DNA from: Actinomycetota bacterium
GTDB lineage: Bacteria > Actinomycetota > Acidimicrobiia > Acidimicrobiales > RAAP-2
Length of the DNA: 42,125 nucleotides
Direction of reading: 5' to 3'
Assembly: GCA_029850535.1 (NCBI GenBank)
Contig: JARCRU010000118.1
Span: 1-42,125 of the forward strand
The notes beneath the pieces are model-generated. The model searched no databases and had not been told where the DNA came from. It saw only the letters and a list, made by a program, of their open reading frames with translations. Shown here piece after piece: positions 33,154 to 42,125 of the stretch (position 1 is its first letter; each line of letters opens with the position of its first letter). A program made the translations under genes and the position numbers.

Positions 33154-34308
33154 GTGTCGGGAACCTCACCACCCGTGTCCCGTGTGGGCGTCGTCGGGGG
33201 CGGCCAATTGGCCCGAATGATGGGCGAAGAGGCGCATTCGGCGCACGTCGAGTTGGTCGTCCTCGCCGCTTCCCTCGACGACTGCGCCGTCGCGACGGTG
33301 GACCGCGTGATCGTGGGTCGCGCCGACGACCTCGATGCGCTCGAGGCACTGAGTCGGGAGTCGGACCTCGTCACTTTCGACCACGAACTCGTCGACCTCG
33401 ACGTGCTGGCTGGTCTTGAGGCCCGCGGCGTCGTGCTACGACCGAGCTCGTCGGCCCTGCGCTACTCCGTCGACAAAGCCCACCAGCGTGAGGCTTTCGC
33501 CGCGAGGGGTTTTCCCCTACCGCCGTTCGCCGTAGTTCGCGACGAGAGTGACCTCGCGATACTTCAGGATTGGAGCGAGCGACACGATGGTGCTCCGGTG
33601 CTAAAGGCGGCGCGCGGTGGTTACGACGGACGCGGCGTGCACTTTCCGAACGACGACGACGAGGCGCGACGCCTCGCGCGCGTCATGCTCCAGTCGGGGG
33701 GCGTCGTCGTCGAAGAACGCGTGGCACTCGTACGCGAAGTCGCCCAACTCGTCGTTCGCTCCGTGCGGGGGCAGGTCGCGACCTATCCCCTGGTCACGAC
33801 GGTGCAATCAGGGGGCATGTGCACCGAAGTCCGCTTCCCGGCGGACGTCGACGTGGAGATATCAGCACAGGCCGACCAGGTCGGTCGCGACATCGCCGAG
33901 TTCATCGGACTGGTCGGTGTGATGGCGGTCGAGTACTTCCTCACCCCGCGAGGGCTCTTGATCAATGAATTGGCCCTACGACCCCACAACTCGGGGCACT
34001 GGACCATCGAGGGGTGTGCGACCAGTCAATTCGCCAATCACCTGCGCGCCGTGTCGGGCCAGGACCTCGGCGCCACGCACCCGCTGCATGCAGCGGCGGT
34101 GATGGTCAACGTCATCGGCGACGCGTCGCCGGGCTCCTTGGACGCGGCGCGCGACGTGCCGGGAGTGCACGTGCACGACTACGGAAAATCGTGGCGCCCG
34201 GGACGCAAACTCGGTCACGTCACCGCCGTGGGCGACGAACTGCAGTCGCTACACGTGAGAGCATGGCGGAGTGCCCGGGCCTACGGGACGACGACTCAGG
34301 AGGCGTGA
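33154..34308 (+). CDS. purK: 5-(carboxyamino)imidazole ribonucleotide synthase
   Basis: Makes N5-CAIR from AIR, bicarbonate and ATP in purine synthesis. It is 384 aa with an ATP-grasp fold: N-terminal [12 protein letters not shown] (residues 10-21), [24 protein letters not shown] (ATP and glycine-rich loop), [31 protein letters not shown] (metal and product site) and [11 protein letters not shown]. Length is typical. The stop overlaps the purE start (TGATG), so the two act and are translated together. GTG 33154 has no Shine-Dalgarno, consistent with a leaderless start. Confidence 0.95.
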   Translation: MSGTSPPVSRVGVVGGGQLARMMGEEAHSAHVELVVLAASLDDCAVATVDRVIVGRADDLDALEALSRESDLVTFDHELVDLDVLAGLEARGVVLRPSSSALRYSVDKAHQREAFAARGFPLPPFAVVRDESDLAILQDWSERHDGAPVLKAARGGYDGRGVHFPNDDDEARRLARVMLQSGGVVVEERVALVREVAQLVVRSVRGQVATYPLVTTVQSGGMCTEVRFPADVDVEISAQADQVGRDIAEFIGLVGVMAVEYFLTPRGLLINELALRPHNSGHWTIEGCATSQFANHLRAVSGQDLGATHPLHAAAVMVNVIGDASPGSLDAARDVPGVHVHDYGKSWRPGRKLGHVTAVGDELQSLHVRAWRSARAYGTTTQEA

Positions 34309-34796
34309 TGGAACCAGTGGTGGGCGTCGTGATGGGAAGCTCCAGCGACCTCGAGGTCATGCGGGGGGCGCGCGAGATCCTCGAGTACTTCGAGATCGCG
34401 CACGAGGTGCACGTCGTCTCCGCGCACCGCACCCCCGAAGCAATGGTCGCCTACGGCTCCCAGGCCCAGGCGCGCGGACTGCGCGTCATCATCGCCGGGG
34501 CCGGTGGCGCCGCGCACTTGCCCGGGATGCTCGCCGCGGTCACCACGCTGCCGGTGATTGGCGTGCCCGTCGCACTGGCCCGACTCGACGGCCTCGACTC
34601 CCTGCTCTCGATTGTGCAGATGCCCCGCGGCGTGCCCGTGGCCACGGTGGCCATCAACGGTGCGGCCAACGCGGGTCTGCTCGCCGCGCGAATTTTGGGG
34701 GTCTCGGACCCGCACATCGCTGAGCGACTCCTCGCCTACCGCGAGCGCATCGCCCTCGAGGCCACCGATCAGGATCACGCTCTGCCCAGGGAATAA
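34308..34796 (+). CDS. purE: 5-(carboxyamino)imidazole ribonucleotide mutase
   Basis: Converts N5-CAIR to CAIR, the step after PurK. It is 162 aa, class I Pur[14 protein letters not shown] near residue 5, [11 protein letters not shown] (active-site His), [14 protein letters not shown] and [13 protein letters not shown] 34308 has AGGAGG 4 nt upstream and overlaps the purK stop. An open frame continues upstream in the same phase but overlaps purK and is not used. Confidence 0.96.
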   Translation: MEPVVGVVMGSSSDLEVMRGAREILEYFEIAHEVHVVSAHRTPEAMVAYGSQAQARGLRVIIAGAGGAAHLPGMLAAVTTLPVIGVPVALARLDGLDSLLSIVQMPRGVPVATVAINGAANAGLLAARILGVSDPHIAERLLAYRERIALEATDQDHALPRE

Positions 34797-34814
34797 GGTG
34801 TTTTCTTAGAAAGT

Positions 34815-34843
34815 CGCACGCCCCGTTCAGTGCAGCGCGTGCG
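34815..34843 (+). terminator. Hairpin between purE and pspA
   Basis: CGCACGC (34815-34821) pairs with GCGTGCG (34837-34843) around a 15-nt loop, 18 bases past purE. There is no T tract, so it is a weak terminator candidate or an mRNA 3' stem. Confidence 0.35.
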
Positions 34844-34882
34844 CGATTGCCAATAGTCTGAGGTAACACCAAGGAGGCCCAC

Positions 34883-35647
34883 GTGGGTATTGCCAAGCGT
34901 ATTTCTTCTATCTTCCAGGCCAAGTCCAACGCCGCGCTCGACCGGATCGAGGATCCGCGTCAAACATTGGACCTCTCCTACGAGCAGCAACTCGAGAATC
35001 TCACCAAGGTCAAGCGCGCCGTGGCCGACGTCGCCACCGCGCGTAAGCGCGTGGAGATCCAGGCCGAACAGCTCAAGTCCCAGGGTGACAAACTCGCCGA
35101 CCAAGCCAAGCAGGCGCTGGCGCAGGGCAACGAGCCCCTGGCTCGTGAGGCGCTGACGCGCCGTGAGGCCATCGCCACGCAGCTCAAGGACCTCGATACC
35201 CAGCACGCCACCATTGTCGAGCAGGAGGACAAGCTCACCGCCACCGCCCAGAAGCTCCAGACCGAGGTGGAGGCCTTTCGCACCAAGAAGGAGACCATCA
35301 AGGCCACCTACACCGCGGCCGAGGCCTCGGCGCACGTCTCGGAGGCGGTCAGCGGCATCTCGACGTCGATGAACGACGCGGGCGCCGCCATGCAGCGCGC
35401 CCAGGACAAAGTGGCCCAAATGCAGGCGCGCAGTGGCGCCCTCGACGAATTGTTGGCGTCAGGGGCGTTGACCGACCTGACGGCGAGCCCGGGCGACGAC
35501 ATTCAGGCCCAACTCGACGCCGCCGGCGGGGGATCGAGTGTCGACGTCCAACTCGCCGCCCTCAAGGCTCAGATGTCCGCGGGTGACGCGCAGTCGAGTT
35601 TGGCGAGCGGTGGTACGGACTCGTCGAGCACCACCGAGGGCGCCTGA
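34883..35647 (+). CDS. pspA: PspA/IM30-family phage-shock protein
   Basis: A peripheral membrane protein that coats and stabilises damaged membranes. It is 254 aa. The amphipathic N-terminal helix GIAKRISSIFQAKSNAAL is followed by a coiled coil of about 170 residues (EEQ/KA-rich, from DLSYEQQLENLTKVKRAVAD to AMQRAQDKVAQMQARS), then a low-complexity tail rich in Ser, Ala, Gly and Asp. GTG 34883 has AAGGAGG 5 nt upstream. A -10-like TAGTCT lies at 34854. It leads a three-gene operon with htpX and pspAB, the actinobacterial envelope-stress arrangement. Confidence 0.92.
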   Translation: MGIAKRISSIFQAKSNAALDRIEDPRQTLDLSYEQQLENLTKVKRAVADVATARKRVEIQAEQLKSQGDKLADQAKQALAQGNEPLAREALTRREAIATQLKDLDTQHATIVEQEDKLTATAQKLQTEVEAFRTKKETIKATYTAAEASAHVSEAVSGISTSMNDAGAAMQRAQDKVAQMQARSGALDELLASGALTDLTASPGDDIQAQLDAAGGGSSVDVQLAALKAQMSAGDAQSSLASGGTDSSSTTEGA

Positions 35648-35648
35648 C

Positions 35649-36563
35649 ATGGCCAAGAGCAAGATTGAGACCGACCACGGGCTCAACGTACGCATGTTCA
35701 TCACCGGCTTGGCGCTGGTGGTGCTCTATCTCATCATTACCACCCTGCTCATCTACGTGGGACTGGGCTACGGCTTCGTCATCGTCATCGTCGCGGGCCT
35801 GATCTTCTCGCAGTACTACTTCTCGGACAAGATCGCGATGTTCTCGATGCACGCGCACGAGGTGACCCCAGCGCAGGAGCCCAAACTCCACGAGATCGTC
35901 GACCGTCTGTGCCTACTGGCCAACATGCCCAAGCCCCGCGTCGGCGTCGCGGAGATGGACATTCCCAACGCCTTCGCCACGGGCCGCAGTCCGAGCCACG
36001 CCGTCATCTGCGCCACCCGCGGCATCATGACCCGCTTGAGCGACGAGGAGCTCGAGGCCGTGCTCGCGCACGAACTCAGCCACGTGGCGCACCGTGACGT
36101 GGCGATCATGACGATCGCCTCGGGCGTGGGCATGCTGGCCGGACTGGTCTCGCGCATGGCGATGTGGGGCGCCATGCTCGGCGGTGGCGGTGGCGGGCGT
36201 GGAGGCAACAACAATGACAACGCCGCCGTGGTCGAAATGGTGACCTGGCTCGTCTCCATCGTCATCTACGTCGTGGCCTACATGTTGACCATGGCCCTCT
36301 CGCGCTACCGCGAGCTCTCCGCGGACCGTTCGGGCGCGATCTTGATCGGCAAGCCCAGCGTCCTGGCGAGCGCGCTGGTGCACATCACCGGCGACATGGG
36401 TCGCATTCCACGCACCGACCTACGAAAGGCGGAGACGATGAACGCTTTCTTCTTCGTGCCCGCGCTGGCCGGCGGCACCGCGGCGTCGTTGTTCTCCACG
36501 CACCCGTCGCTTGAGACACGCCTGGCGGCGCTCAACAAGCTCGAGCGCGAGCTCAACGGCTAG
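35649..36563 (+). CDS. htpX: Membrane zinc metalloprotease HtpX
   Basis: An M48-family protease that degrades misfolded membrane proteins. It is 304 aa with two N-terminal membrane segments (about 14-58), the zinc motif HELSH at 141-145, the third ligand Glu222 in YRELSADRSG, and two more membrane segments between. A glycine- and asparagine-rich linker (GGGGGGRGGNNNDN) near 178-191 is a local oddity but common in the family. ATG 35649 starts 1 nt after the pspA stop; a longer in-frame extension into pspA is not used. Confidence 0.94.
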   Translation: MAKSKIETDHGLNVRMFITGLALVVLYLIITTLLIYVGLGYGFVIVIVAGLIFSQYYFSDKIAMFSMHAHEVTPAQEPKLHEIVDRLCLLANMPKPRVGVAEMDIPNAFATGRSPSHAVICATRGIMTRLSDEELEAVLAHELSHVAHRDVAIMTIASGVGMLAGLVSRMAMWGAMLGGGGGGRGGNNNDNAAVVEMVTWLVSIVIYVVAYMLTMALSRYRELSADRSGAILIGKPSVLASALVHITGDMGRIPRTDLRKAETMNAFFFVPALAGGTAASLFSTHPSLETRLAALNKLERELNG

Positions 36564-37138
36564 TGGGCCTGCGCGACGCGTTCTTCGGGCGCACGAAACA
36601 AGTGGCCCCACAACTCGACAACATCTTCGCGTTGCCGACCGCGGCACTGACCCTGCAGAGCGAGTTGGACCTGGTGCCCTCGGGACAGGCGGGGCTCTGC
36701 TTCAAGGCGGGTAGTGGGGAGTCGTCCCTGCTCAGCGACGCCGACATCATGGAGCTGCTCAACTTCGAGGCCGAGAAGGACTCGGTCTCGCTCACGAGTG
36801 ATGACCTGGGATTCAAGTGGCTGGTGGTCAAGGACCCCAGCATCGACGGGCTCGTCACCAAGATCCACGCGGCCAACACCTCGATGGTCGAGCACGAACT
36901 CGGACCGCGGCTCCTGTGCGCGGTGTTCGGATTCGTGCCCCGCACGCCGCCGGGCGAGGGCGCCGTGCGACTCGTCTATCTCCTCAAGCAGGGCACCTTC
37001 TACCCCTTCGCCCCCACCGGGGCCAATCAACGCGACAACGAACTCGAGTTGCGGGTGAAGTCCTTCCTGGGGAGCGATCTGGTGATGGAGCAGGACCTGT
37101 CACGGTGGATGGCCCTGTGGAACTTGCCCGTCGAGTAA
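36563..37138 (+). CDS. pspAB: PspA-associated protein PspAB
   Basis: A 191-aa soluble protein that in actinomycetes is encoded with PspA and HtpX. It opens with GLRDAFFGRTKQVAPQLDNIFALPTAA, the typical family start, and continues with LVVKDPSIDGLVTKIHAAN and VYLLKQGTFYPFAPTG. GTG 36563 shares one base with the htpX stop (TAGTG), so translation is coupled. The exact biochemical role is unknown; it is thought to work with PspA in the membrane-stress response. It ends one base before the end of the convergent membrane-protein gene. Confidence 0.85.
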   Translation: MGLRDAFFGRTKQVAPQLDNIFALPTAALTLQSELDLVPSGQAGLCFKAGSGESSLLSDADIMELLNFEAEKDSVSLTSDDLGFKWLVVKDPSIDGLVTKIHAANTSMVEHELGPRLLCAVFGFVPRTPPGEGAVRLVYLLKQGTFYPFAPTGANQRDNELELRVKSFLGSDLVMEQDLSRWMALWNLPVE

Positions 37139-37139
37139 T

Positions 37140-39032
37140 TTAGCCCCGAGCCGACGCCACCTGGCGCGCGAGAGCCTGCGCGTGAAACCAGACGCTGACC
37201 CCACCTTCGTTGAGTGGCGGACCCATGGCCGCCTCGAAGAGAGCTCGTACCTTGTCGGCGTTCGCCGTGCTCGGGTCCAGGACCACCGTGCCGACTCGAT
37301 TGAGGAACAAGAATTCGCGCATACGCACGACGAGGGCCTGGTTGAAGGTCGGTAGGCGCGTGTTGGCGCCCGAGTAGTGCGCGATGAACTGCGTCACCGC
37401 GACCGGTCGGGTGGCGGCGGGCTGGCCGGTCACGTGACCGCGCGGGGTGGGGATGATGGCCTCGCCGCCAATCATCTTCCAACGAAAATCGCTGAGGATC
37501 TGCCAGTACATCGACGCGGCGTAGGGCGAAGCGGTCAGGGGGAAGGGCAGGACCACGCTGCCTTCGGGAATCTGCAGGACGTCAGAGGAGGTGAAGAAGG
37601 CGGGCACGCTCGGCAGCGGTGACGTGGGGATCCTCAGTTGGGGCACGTAGACCGCCACCGAGGCCAGGGTCAGCGCGCTCAGCGCGACGTGGACGCCGCG
37701 ACGCCGGTCGCGACCCTCGCCGTCGGACTGCTCTCGCGCCCAGGCAGTCCATCGCGCCACTCCCAGGGCCACCAGCAGCGCGACCCAGAACGACGCGAAC
37801 AGCGAGAATCGATTGGGCAGGTCCGCCTGGAGCAGCGGCAACTTCGCCAACGCGGCCCAGGGCAGCGGCACGTGAATGGTGTGATTGGCCACCATGAGCC
37901 AGCGACCCATGGAGAGTACTTCGGTCACGAAGAGCACCAGCGCGACGTAGAGGACCCAGCGCTGACGACGCAGGGTCCACACGATAATTCCCAGCGCCAC
38001 CACCAGGGGTGCGCCGAGGTAGCTACCGTTCTCGGCGAGGTCCGACCCCATGAACTGATTCCCCAGGCGAGTCAGGAACGACGGGTGCAGCCACTGGAGT
38101 CGGTCCGGAACCAGGGTGCCCAACACGTCGAGCTTGAGGGGGCTGTGCGTCGTACCGTGGGTCGCGCCGTGGATCGCCTGGGGTCCAAAGATCTGGAAGT
38201 AGACCGGGTAGGCGAGCACCACGATGACTACGCCCGCCGCGTAGAGCGCGGCGCGTCCGACGTAGCGCCACCGTGTGGCATCGAGGTCGTGGCGCTGCGC
38301 GAGGACCAGGATCACCAGCGCGAAGAAACCCACGATCAACACGTCGGCGGCCACCTCTTGGGACACGAAGAACTCCGCGATGATGAGAGCGCCCAGGATC
38401 AGACCCCATCGGCGGGCACTGCCGCCCTGGGTCACGCAGATGCGAAACAACGCGTAGAAGATCAGGGGCGGCAACGGGACGAAGATCAAGAACAGGTGAC
38501 CGTAGCCCTGCGCGAGCATGTAGGGCGAGAAGCCGTAGATCGCGCCGGCGAGGAATGCGCCCACGTTCGACCCGCTGAGACGACGCACGACGTAGAAGCA
38601 CGCCAGGGCCGAGACCGGGAACGAGGCCCACATCAGCAGGTTGTAACTCGAGACCGGACCGAGGAGCCAGGTCACCGGCGCGGCCAGCACGGCGAGTCCC
38701 GGCATGACGGTGTTCGTCGCCAAGTTGGCGCCCGTGGGATAGTCCATCCAGTTGGTGAACATCGGATTGTGCCCGTGCAGAATGGCCCAGGGCGTCCACT
38801 TGAGGAACCACACCTCCTGCATCACGTCGCCACAGGGGCACCCCACGACGGAGTGGGTGGCGCCGGGGACCTGGGGCCAGTACACACTGAGAGAGATCAA
38901 CACGAACACACCCAGGGCCAGCCAGATGAAGCGGCGCGGGGCCATGGCGTCGAGTTTCTCCATCAGTTCACGTAGGCGCCGCCGCGGGGGCGCGAGGGCG
39001 TCCCCCCGAATCTCCTCGTCCGTAATCTCCAC
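37140..39032 (-). CDS. Large polytopic membrane protein, GT-C glycosyltransferase-like
   Basis: About 630 aa with an N-terminal cytoplasmic stretch of about 35 residues, ten or more membrane segments (from RRFIWLALGVFVLISLSVYW onward) and a C-terminal outer domain of about 180 residues. The first external loop carries the charged and aromatic phrase NPMFTNWMDYPTGANLATNT, as in lipid-linked-sugar GT-C enzymes and related YfhO-like proteins. Sugar and acceptor are unknown. GTG 39032 is chosen; the frame runs open to 39392, but those residues are arginine-rich and unlike protein. ATG 38963 is another option. It diverges from the glycan genes at 39374, which supports a cell-envelope role. Confidence 0.75.
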   Translation of the reverse strand: MEITDEEIRGDALAPPRRRLRELMEKLDAMAPRRFIWLALGVFVLISLSVYWPQVPGATHSVVGCPCGDVMQEVWFLKWTPWAILHGHNPMFTNWMDYPTGANLATNTVMPGLAVLAAPVTWLLGPVSSYNLLMWASFPVSALACFYVVRRLSGSNVGAFLAGAIYGFSPYMLAQGYGHLFLIFVPLPPLIFYALFRICVTQGGSARRWGLILGALIIAEFFVSQEVAADVLIVGFFALVILVLAQRHDLDATRWRYVGRAALYAAGVVIVVLAYPVYFQIFGPQAIHGATHGTTHSPLKLDVLGTLVPDRLQWLHPSFLTRLGNQFMGSDLAENGSYLGAPLVVALGIIVWTLRRQRWVLYVALVLFVTEVLSMGRWLMVANHTIHVPLPWAALAKLPLLQADLPNRFSLFASFWVALLVALGVARWTAWAREQSDGEGRDRRRGVHVALSALTLASVAVYVPQLRIPTSPLPSVPAFFTSSDVLQIPEGSVVLPFPLTASPYAASMYWQILSDFRWKMIGGEAIIPTPRGHVTGQPAATRPVAVTQFIAHYSGANTRLPTFNQALVVRMREFLFLNRVGTVVLDPSTANADKVRALFEAAMGPPLNEGGVSVWFHAQALARQVASARG

Positions 39033-39373
39033 GATCAACTGCCCTAGCCCCCATGACCACCCGCGTGTTCGGTGTCGAGAAACACGCGTGGACCTCGGGC
39101 AACTGTAGCAACGCCCCGGACGTGCCCGGCACTCCCCGCTTCTGTGCCGAGCCGCACTTTTCGCCGTGGCGAAAGGACCCGCCCTCGAAATCCCACCGTG
39201 TAACCTGAAACTGCGTTGTTGGTGCGGCGGCGTGGCGCACTCCGAGCGGACGATACCCCGCTCACAGTGCGCTACGTCGAAACGCCAGCGACGTGGCCGC
39301 GACGACGCGGTGGATGATCGTATCGCCCCGCCAGCATCGAGAACCGCTGGCGGGAACCACAATGGAGGCGCCA
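39033..39373. other. Divergent intergenic region
   Basis: About 340 bases between the GT-C-like gene and the methyltransferase gene. It must hold both promoters, but no hexamer pair stood out. Open frames in it are extensions of the flanking genes. Confidence 0.4.
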
Positions 39374-40738
39374 ATGTCCGTAGACGAGTCAATCTCGGGA
39401 GTCAACACTTCCTTCGGATTGCCCATTGCGGGCCGCGGACCCAAGTCGATCATTCGGCGTATCACCGCCAAGTTCATCTGGCCCTTCCTGCGACACCAGG
39501 TCGACCTCAATCACGTCCTCATCGCCGAAGTTCGCGACCTCCAGGCCAAGCAACAGATTCTCCTCGCCGTGGTCGAGCAGCAACTCTCCCCCACCGGTCA
39601 GGCCACGGTGGCGATTCGCGATCTCGACCGCCAACTGGACCTCGTCGAGGACGGACTGCACAACGTTGAAAACGCCCTGCACATCCTCGAGGGCCAGTAC
39701 ACCTCGGTGGTGCTCCAACGAGAGAGCCACCTCGCTGACGTGCAGACGCACCTCACCAAGCGCACCCAGCAACTCGAGAACCAGATCGACCTGAGTCACC
39801 GTCAGTTGTTGGCGCGCTTCTACGACGGCTTCGGCGCTCTCCAGCGCGACGTCACCGACGTCGTCGGACAGTTCGCCGATTTGAGCGCCCTCGTCGATGA
39901 GTACGAATCGCGCACCCACGTCGCGTTGGACGCCGAACGACGCCAGATCGCCGGAGCGCTGGCGCGCATGGCCGAGGTCGATCACTTCTTGACCGAGGTC
40001 AAGCGCTCCTACCCCGAGCTGGCCCCACCCGAACGTCTGGTCAAGCTCTCCACCGGCTTCGACGCCGTGTCGCGCGCGCACGCGCTGCGCTTTCGCGGCT
40101 CGTTCAACGAGGTGAAGGAGCGCGTCAGCATCTACGTGCCCGACCTCAAGTCCGTGGCCGCGTTGGGTCCCGTCCTTGACGTGGGGTGCGGCGGCGGCGA
40201 ATTACTGACCGTGCTCAAGGAGAACGACATCGAGGCCTACGGGATCGAGATTCTCGACTCGGCGGTCCAAGAATGCGTGGCGGCCGGTCTCGACGCGCGA
40301 GTCGACGACGCACTGCACCACCTGGCCACGGTGCCCCCGGCGTCGCTCGGCGCCGTGACGGCGATCCACGTCGTCGAGCACCTCGGCATGGACACCCTCA
40401 TCGAGATGATCGACCTGTCGCTGCGAGCCCTCAAGCCCGGTGGGATGATCATCTTCGAGACGCCCAATCCCGGCAACGTCATGGTGGGCGCCGATAGCTT
40501 CTACATCGACCCCACCCACGACCACCCGATCCCCAGTGCCCTACTCGAGTTCCTCGTGTCGATCCGGGGCTTCACCGAGGCCCAGGTCGTGCCCCTCAAG
40601 CGCGCGCCGAACCTCTTCACCAACGTCATGCCGACCGAGGGGGTCTGGGCCAATGACGTGTCGCGCGTCGCCCAGCACGTCGCCAACGTGTTCCTCGGTG
40701 CCGAGGACTACGCCGTGGTCGCGCGACGAGCCGTCTAG
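39374..40738 (+). CDS. Coiled-coil protein with C-terminal SAM-dependent methyltransferase domain
   Basis: A 454-aa cytoplasmic protein. Residues about 45-215 are charged, Gln/Leu-rich and predicted to form a long coiled coil (for example LHNVENALHILEGQY, LTKRTQQLENQIDL). The class I methyltransferase domain starts near 245: motif I VLDVGCGGGE (267-276), acidic end of strand 2 in YGIEILD (289-295), then VTAIHVVEHLG and LKPGGMIIFETPNP. The sequence FNEVKERVSIYVPDL before motif I is typical of methyltransferases in O-antigen or capsule clusters. ATG 39374 has GGAGG 5 nt upstream; the earlier ATG 39362 is weaker. The next gene, 2 nt on, is a glycosyltransferase, so a cap on a growing glycan chain is a reasonable inference. 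Confidence 0.85.
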   Translation: MSVDESISGVNTSFGLPIAGRGPKSIIRRITAKFIWPFLRHQVDLNHVLIAEVRDLQAKQQILLAVVEQQLSPTGQATVAIRDLDRQLDLVEDGLHNVENALHILEGQYTSVVLQRESHLADVQTHLTKRTQQLENQIDLSHRQLLARFYDGFGALQRDVTDVVGQFADLSALVDEYESRTHVALDAERRQIAGALARMAEVDHFLTEVKRSYPELAPPERLVKLSTGFDAVSRAHALRFRGSFNEVKERVSIYVPDLKSVAALGPVLDVGCGGGELLTVLKENDIEAYGIEILDSAVQECVAAGLDARVDDALHHLATVPPASLGAVTAIHVVEHLGMDTLIEMIDLSLRALKPGGMIIFETPNPGNVMVGADSFYIDPTHDHPIPSALLEFLVSIRGFTEAQVVPLKRAPNLFTNVMPTEGVWANDVSRVAQHVANVFLGAEDYAVVARRAV

Positions 40739-40740
40739 GG

Positions 40741-42125
40741 ATGCGCGTCGCCGTCTGGACGCCGCTGCCACCCGAACCCTCGGGCATCGCCGACTACAAC
40801 GACCAGCTCCTCGTCGCCATGGCGCGCGACCCCGAGGTGACCTTGACCGCGATCGTCCGCGACGAGGTCGCCGAGGCGGCGCGCGCGCCCCGGGGGGTGA
40901 CCCTGTGCGCGGTGAGCGACTACCGCGCGAGCGACTACGACATCGACCTGTATCACCTGGGCAATAATCCGACCTTCCATAGCTACATGTTCCAACCCCT
41001 CCTGCACCGACCGGGCGTGGTCGTACTGCACGACCCCGCGATCGCCGACTTCGTCGAAGTCCTCCTGGGCGGGCGGTGGCGACGGATATTCGAGATCGAA
41101 GCCGCCTACAACCTGGGTGTGTCGGAGTTCGACGATCGAGTGGCCGGTACCATCGGCTTCTGGGACCGGACCGAGTTGCTGATGTCGCGTCGGGTCATCG
41201 AGTCGAGCATCGTGACGCTGGTGCACAGCTCGTGGGCGAGCGCGCACCTGACCGAGAGATTCGCCGCCACCAACGTGGTCGAAGTGCCCTTCGCCGTCAC
41301 CATCGATCCCACGCGGCTGCACCAACGCACCTCTCGCCGACTGACCTTCGGTGTCTTTGGCAATATCAGTTTTCACAAGCGCGTGCCCGAAGTGGTCGAG
41401 GCATTCCTCGACGCCCGTGGCCGGGGGCTCGACGCCGACCTCATCGTGGCCGGACGGCGCGACAGCGCGGACGCCGAGGCCCAGGTCCGGCGCCTCATCG
41501 ACGACTCCCTCTACGCCGACGACGTGGTCGTCGCGGTCGACGTCGACCAGGCCGACTTTCGCTCCCTGCAGGAGGACTGCGACGTCGTCGTCGGCCTGCG
41601 TTGGCCCACCGCGGGAGAGACCAGCGCATCGCTGCTCGAATGCTTCGCCCTCGCCAAGGCCGCCATCGTCTCGGACGTACCCCAGATGAGTCAGTTCGCC
41701 GGCGAGTTCTGTCGCAGAGTCAGCACCGACTCGGACCATGAACACGACGAATTGGTGGCCGCCATGATGGCGATGGGCGAGGACGTGACCGGCGCCCGAG
41801 CCGCCGGTCGCCGAGCCCTCGACTACGTCAGTGAGCACTGTCGCATCGAGGACGTGGCCGCGACCTACCTCGAGCATCTGCGTCGAGCCCTGGAGGCGCC
41901 GGGCCGCGAGGGGACCGACGCCGAGGGTCCGCTTCCTCTAGGCGTCAACGCCATCGCCTCGTGGGCCGGCGCCACCGGCCTCGCCGAGGCCGGCCGGCGC
42001 GCGGCCGTCGCCTTGTTGAACGAGGGCGTGGCGATGGCCATCGAGGACGTCAACCTCTGGGCCAAGGTCGACCTGAGTCGCGTGCCCGACCAGATCGCCT
42101 CCCTCCCCCACGGCCACCCCTACCC
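40741..42125 (+). CDS. Glycosyltransferase (GT4-like), probable tandem fusion, 3' end outside window
   Basis: At least 461 codons, open at the window end. The first module opens with RVAVWTPLPPEPSGIADYN, the usual GT-B start, has LYHLGNNPTFH near residues 77-87 and VVVLHD near 97, and the donor-side phrases FGVFGNISFHKRVPEVVEAF and ETSASLLECFALAKAAIVSD, with the E-x7-E-like motif of GT4 retaining enzymes. From about residue 400 a second start-like segment appears (GVNAIASWAGATGLAEAGRR), as at the head of another GT-B enzyme, suggesting two transferases in one chain. ATG 40741 follows the methyltransferase stop by 2 nt. Sugar specificity cannot be read. Confidence 0.85.
   Translation, partial: MRVAVWTPLPPEPSGIADYNDQLLVAMARDPEVTLTAIVRDEVAEAARAPRGVTLCAVSDYRASDYDIDLYHLGNNPTFHSYMFQPLLHRPGVVVLHDPAIADFVEVLLGGRWRRIFEIEAAYNLGVSEFDDRVAGTIGFWDRTELLMSRRVIESSIVTLVHSSWASAHLTERFAATNVVEVPFAVTIDPTRLHQRTSRRLTFGVFGNISFHKRVPEVVEAFLDARGRGLDADLIVAGRRDSADAEAQVRRLIDDSLYADDVVVAVDVDQADFRSLQEDCDVVVGLRWPTAGETSASLLECFALAKAAIVSDVPQMSQFAGEFCRRVSTDSDHEHDELVAAMMAMGEDVTGARAAGRRALDYVSEHCRIEDVAATYLEHLRRALEAPGREGTDAEGPLPLGVNAIASWAGATGLAEAGRRAAVALLNEGVAMAIEDVNLWAKVDLSRVPDQIASLPHGHPY

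Noticed and set aside
37638..38975. 445-codon open frame on the plus strand
   Set aside because: Antisense to the polytopic membrane protein, with a His/Glu/Arg/Gln-rich composition and no domain.
40735..41877. 380-codon open frame on the minus strand
   Set aside because: Antisense to the glycosyltransferase, which has recognisable GT-B motifs.

Overview
The window is GC-rich, densely coded DNA that looks like an actinomycete (Actinomycetota). The evidence is the PspA-HtpX-PspAB cluster, the Kdp operon that starts with two tiny membrane ORFs, actinobacterial-type PrpD and PrpB, many GTG starts, and several genes whose start codon lies only 6-8 nt after a TANNNT -10 box, as in leaderless transcripts. 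The overall flavour suggests a deep-branching, Acidimicrobiia-like lineage, but that is an impression and not proven. No rRNA, tRNA, insertion sequence, phage gene or CRISPR array was seen.

Layout. 1-5.3 kb: the 3' end of a GNAT acetyltransferase gene, an auxiliary-type tryptophanyl-tRNA synthetase preceded by a Trp-codon leader peptide and a complete attenuator, an S66 (LD-carboxypeptidase/MccF-type) peptidase and a LuxR-family regulator, with sizeable gaps between them. 5.6-6.8 kb: a membrane protein of unknown role. 7.0-17.8 kb: ten genes on the minus strand, read from high to low coordinates. They are livH-livM-livG-livF, a periplasmic binding protein, a CaiB-type CoA-transferase, an HMG-CoA-lyase-like enzyme, an IclR regulator, prpD and prpB. 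Together they look like uptake and CoA-dependent breakdown of an unknown organic acid, with the exit through the second half of the methylcitrate cycle. prpC is not present.

18-29.5 kb: a high-affinity potassium uptake locus. The minus-strand operon is a 27-aa ORF, kdpF, kdpA, kdpB, kdpC, a DUF4118-GAF protein, a KdpD with an eroded ATP lid, and a small unknown protein. Diverging from it is a second, short KdpD-like histidine kinase with an intact catalytic domain, followed by kdpE. Two 16-nt direct repeats 31 bp apart lie in the divergent promoter region.

29.5-42.1 kb: a small hypothetical protein, a secreted collagen-like protein, a RecB-like Fe-S nuclease, a DsbA-family protein, a DoxX protein, purK-purE, the envelope-stress operon pspA-htpX-pspAB, a large polytopic GT-C-like protein, and the start of a glycan locus (a coiled-coil plus methyltransferase protein, then a glycosyltransferase cut off by the window end that appears to be a tandem fusion).

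The strongest regulatory observation is the trpS attenuator at 811-952: a 13-codon leader with three adjacent Trp codons, mutually exclusive 1:2, 2:3 and 3:4 stems, and a further stem that can cover the Shine-Dalgarno sequence. The other main points are the uncharacterised catabolic locus and the rearranged Kdp sensor set.
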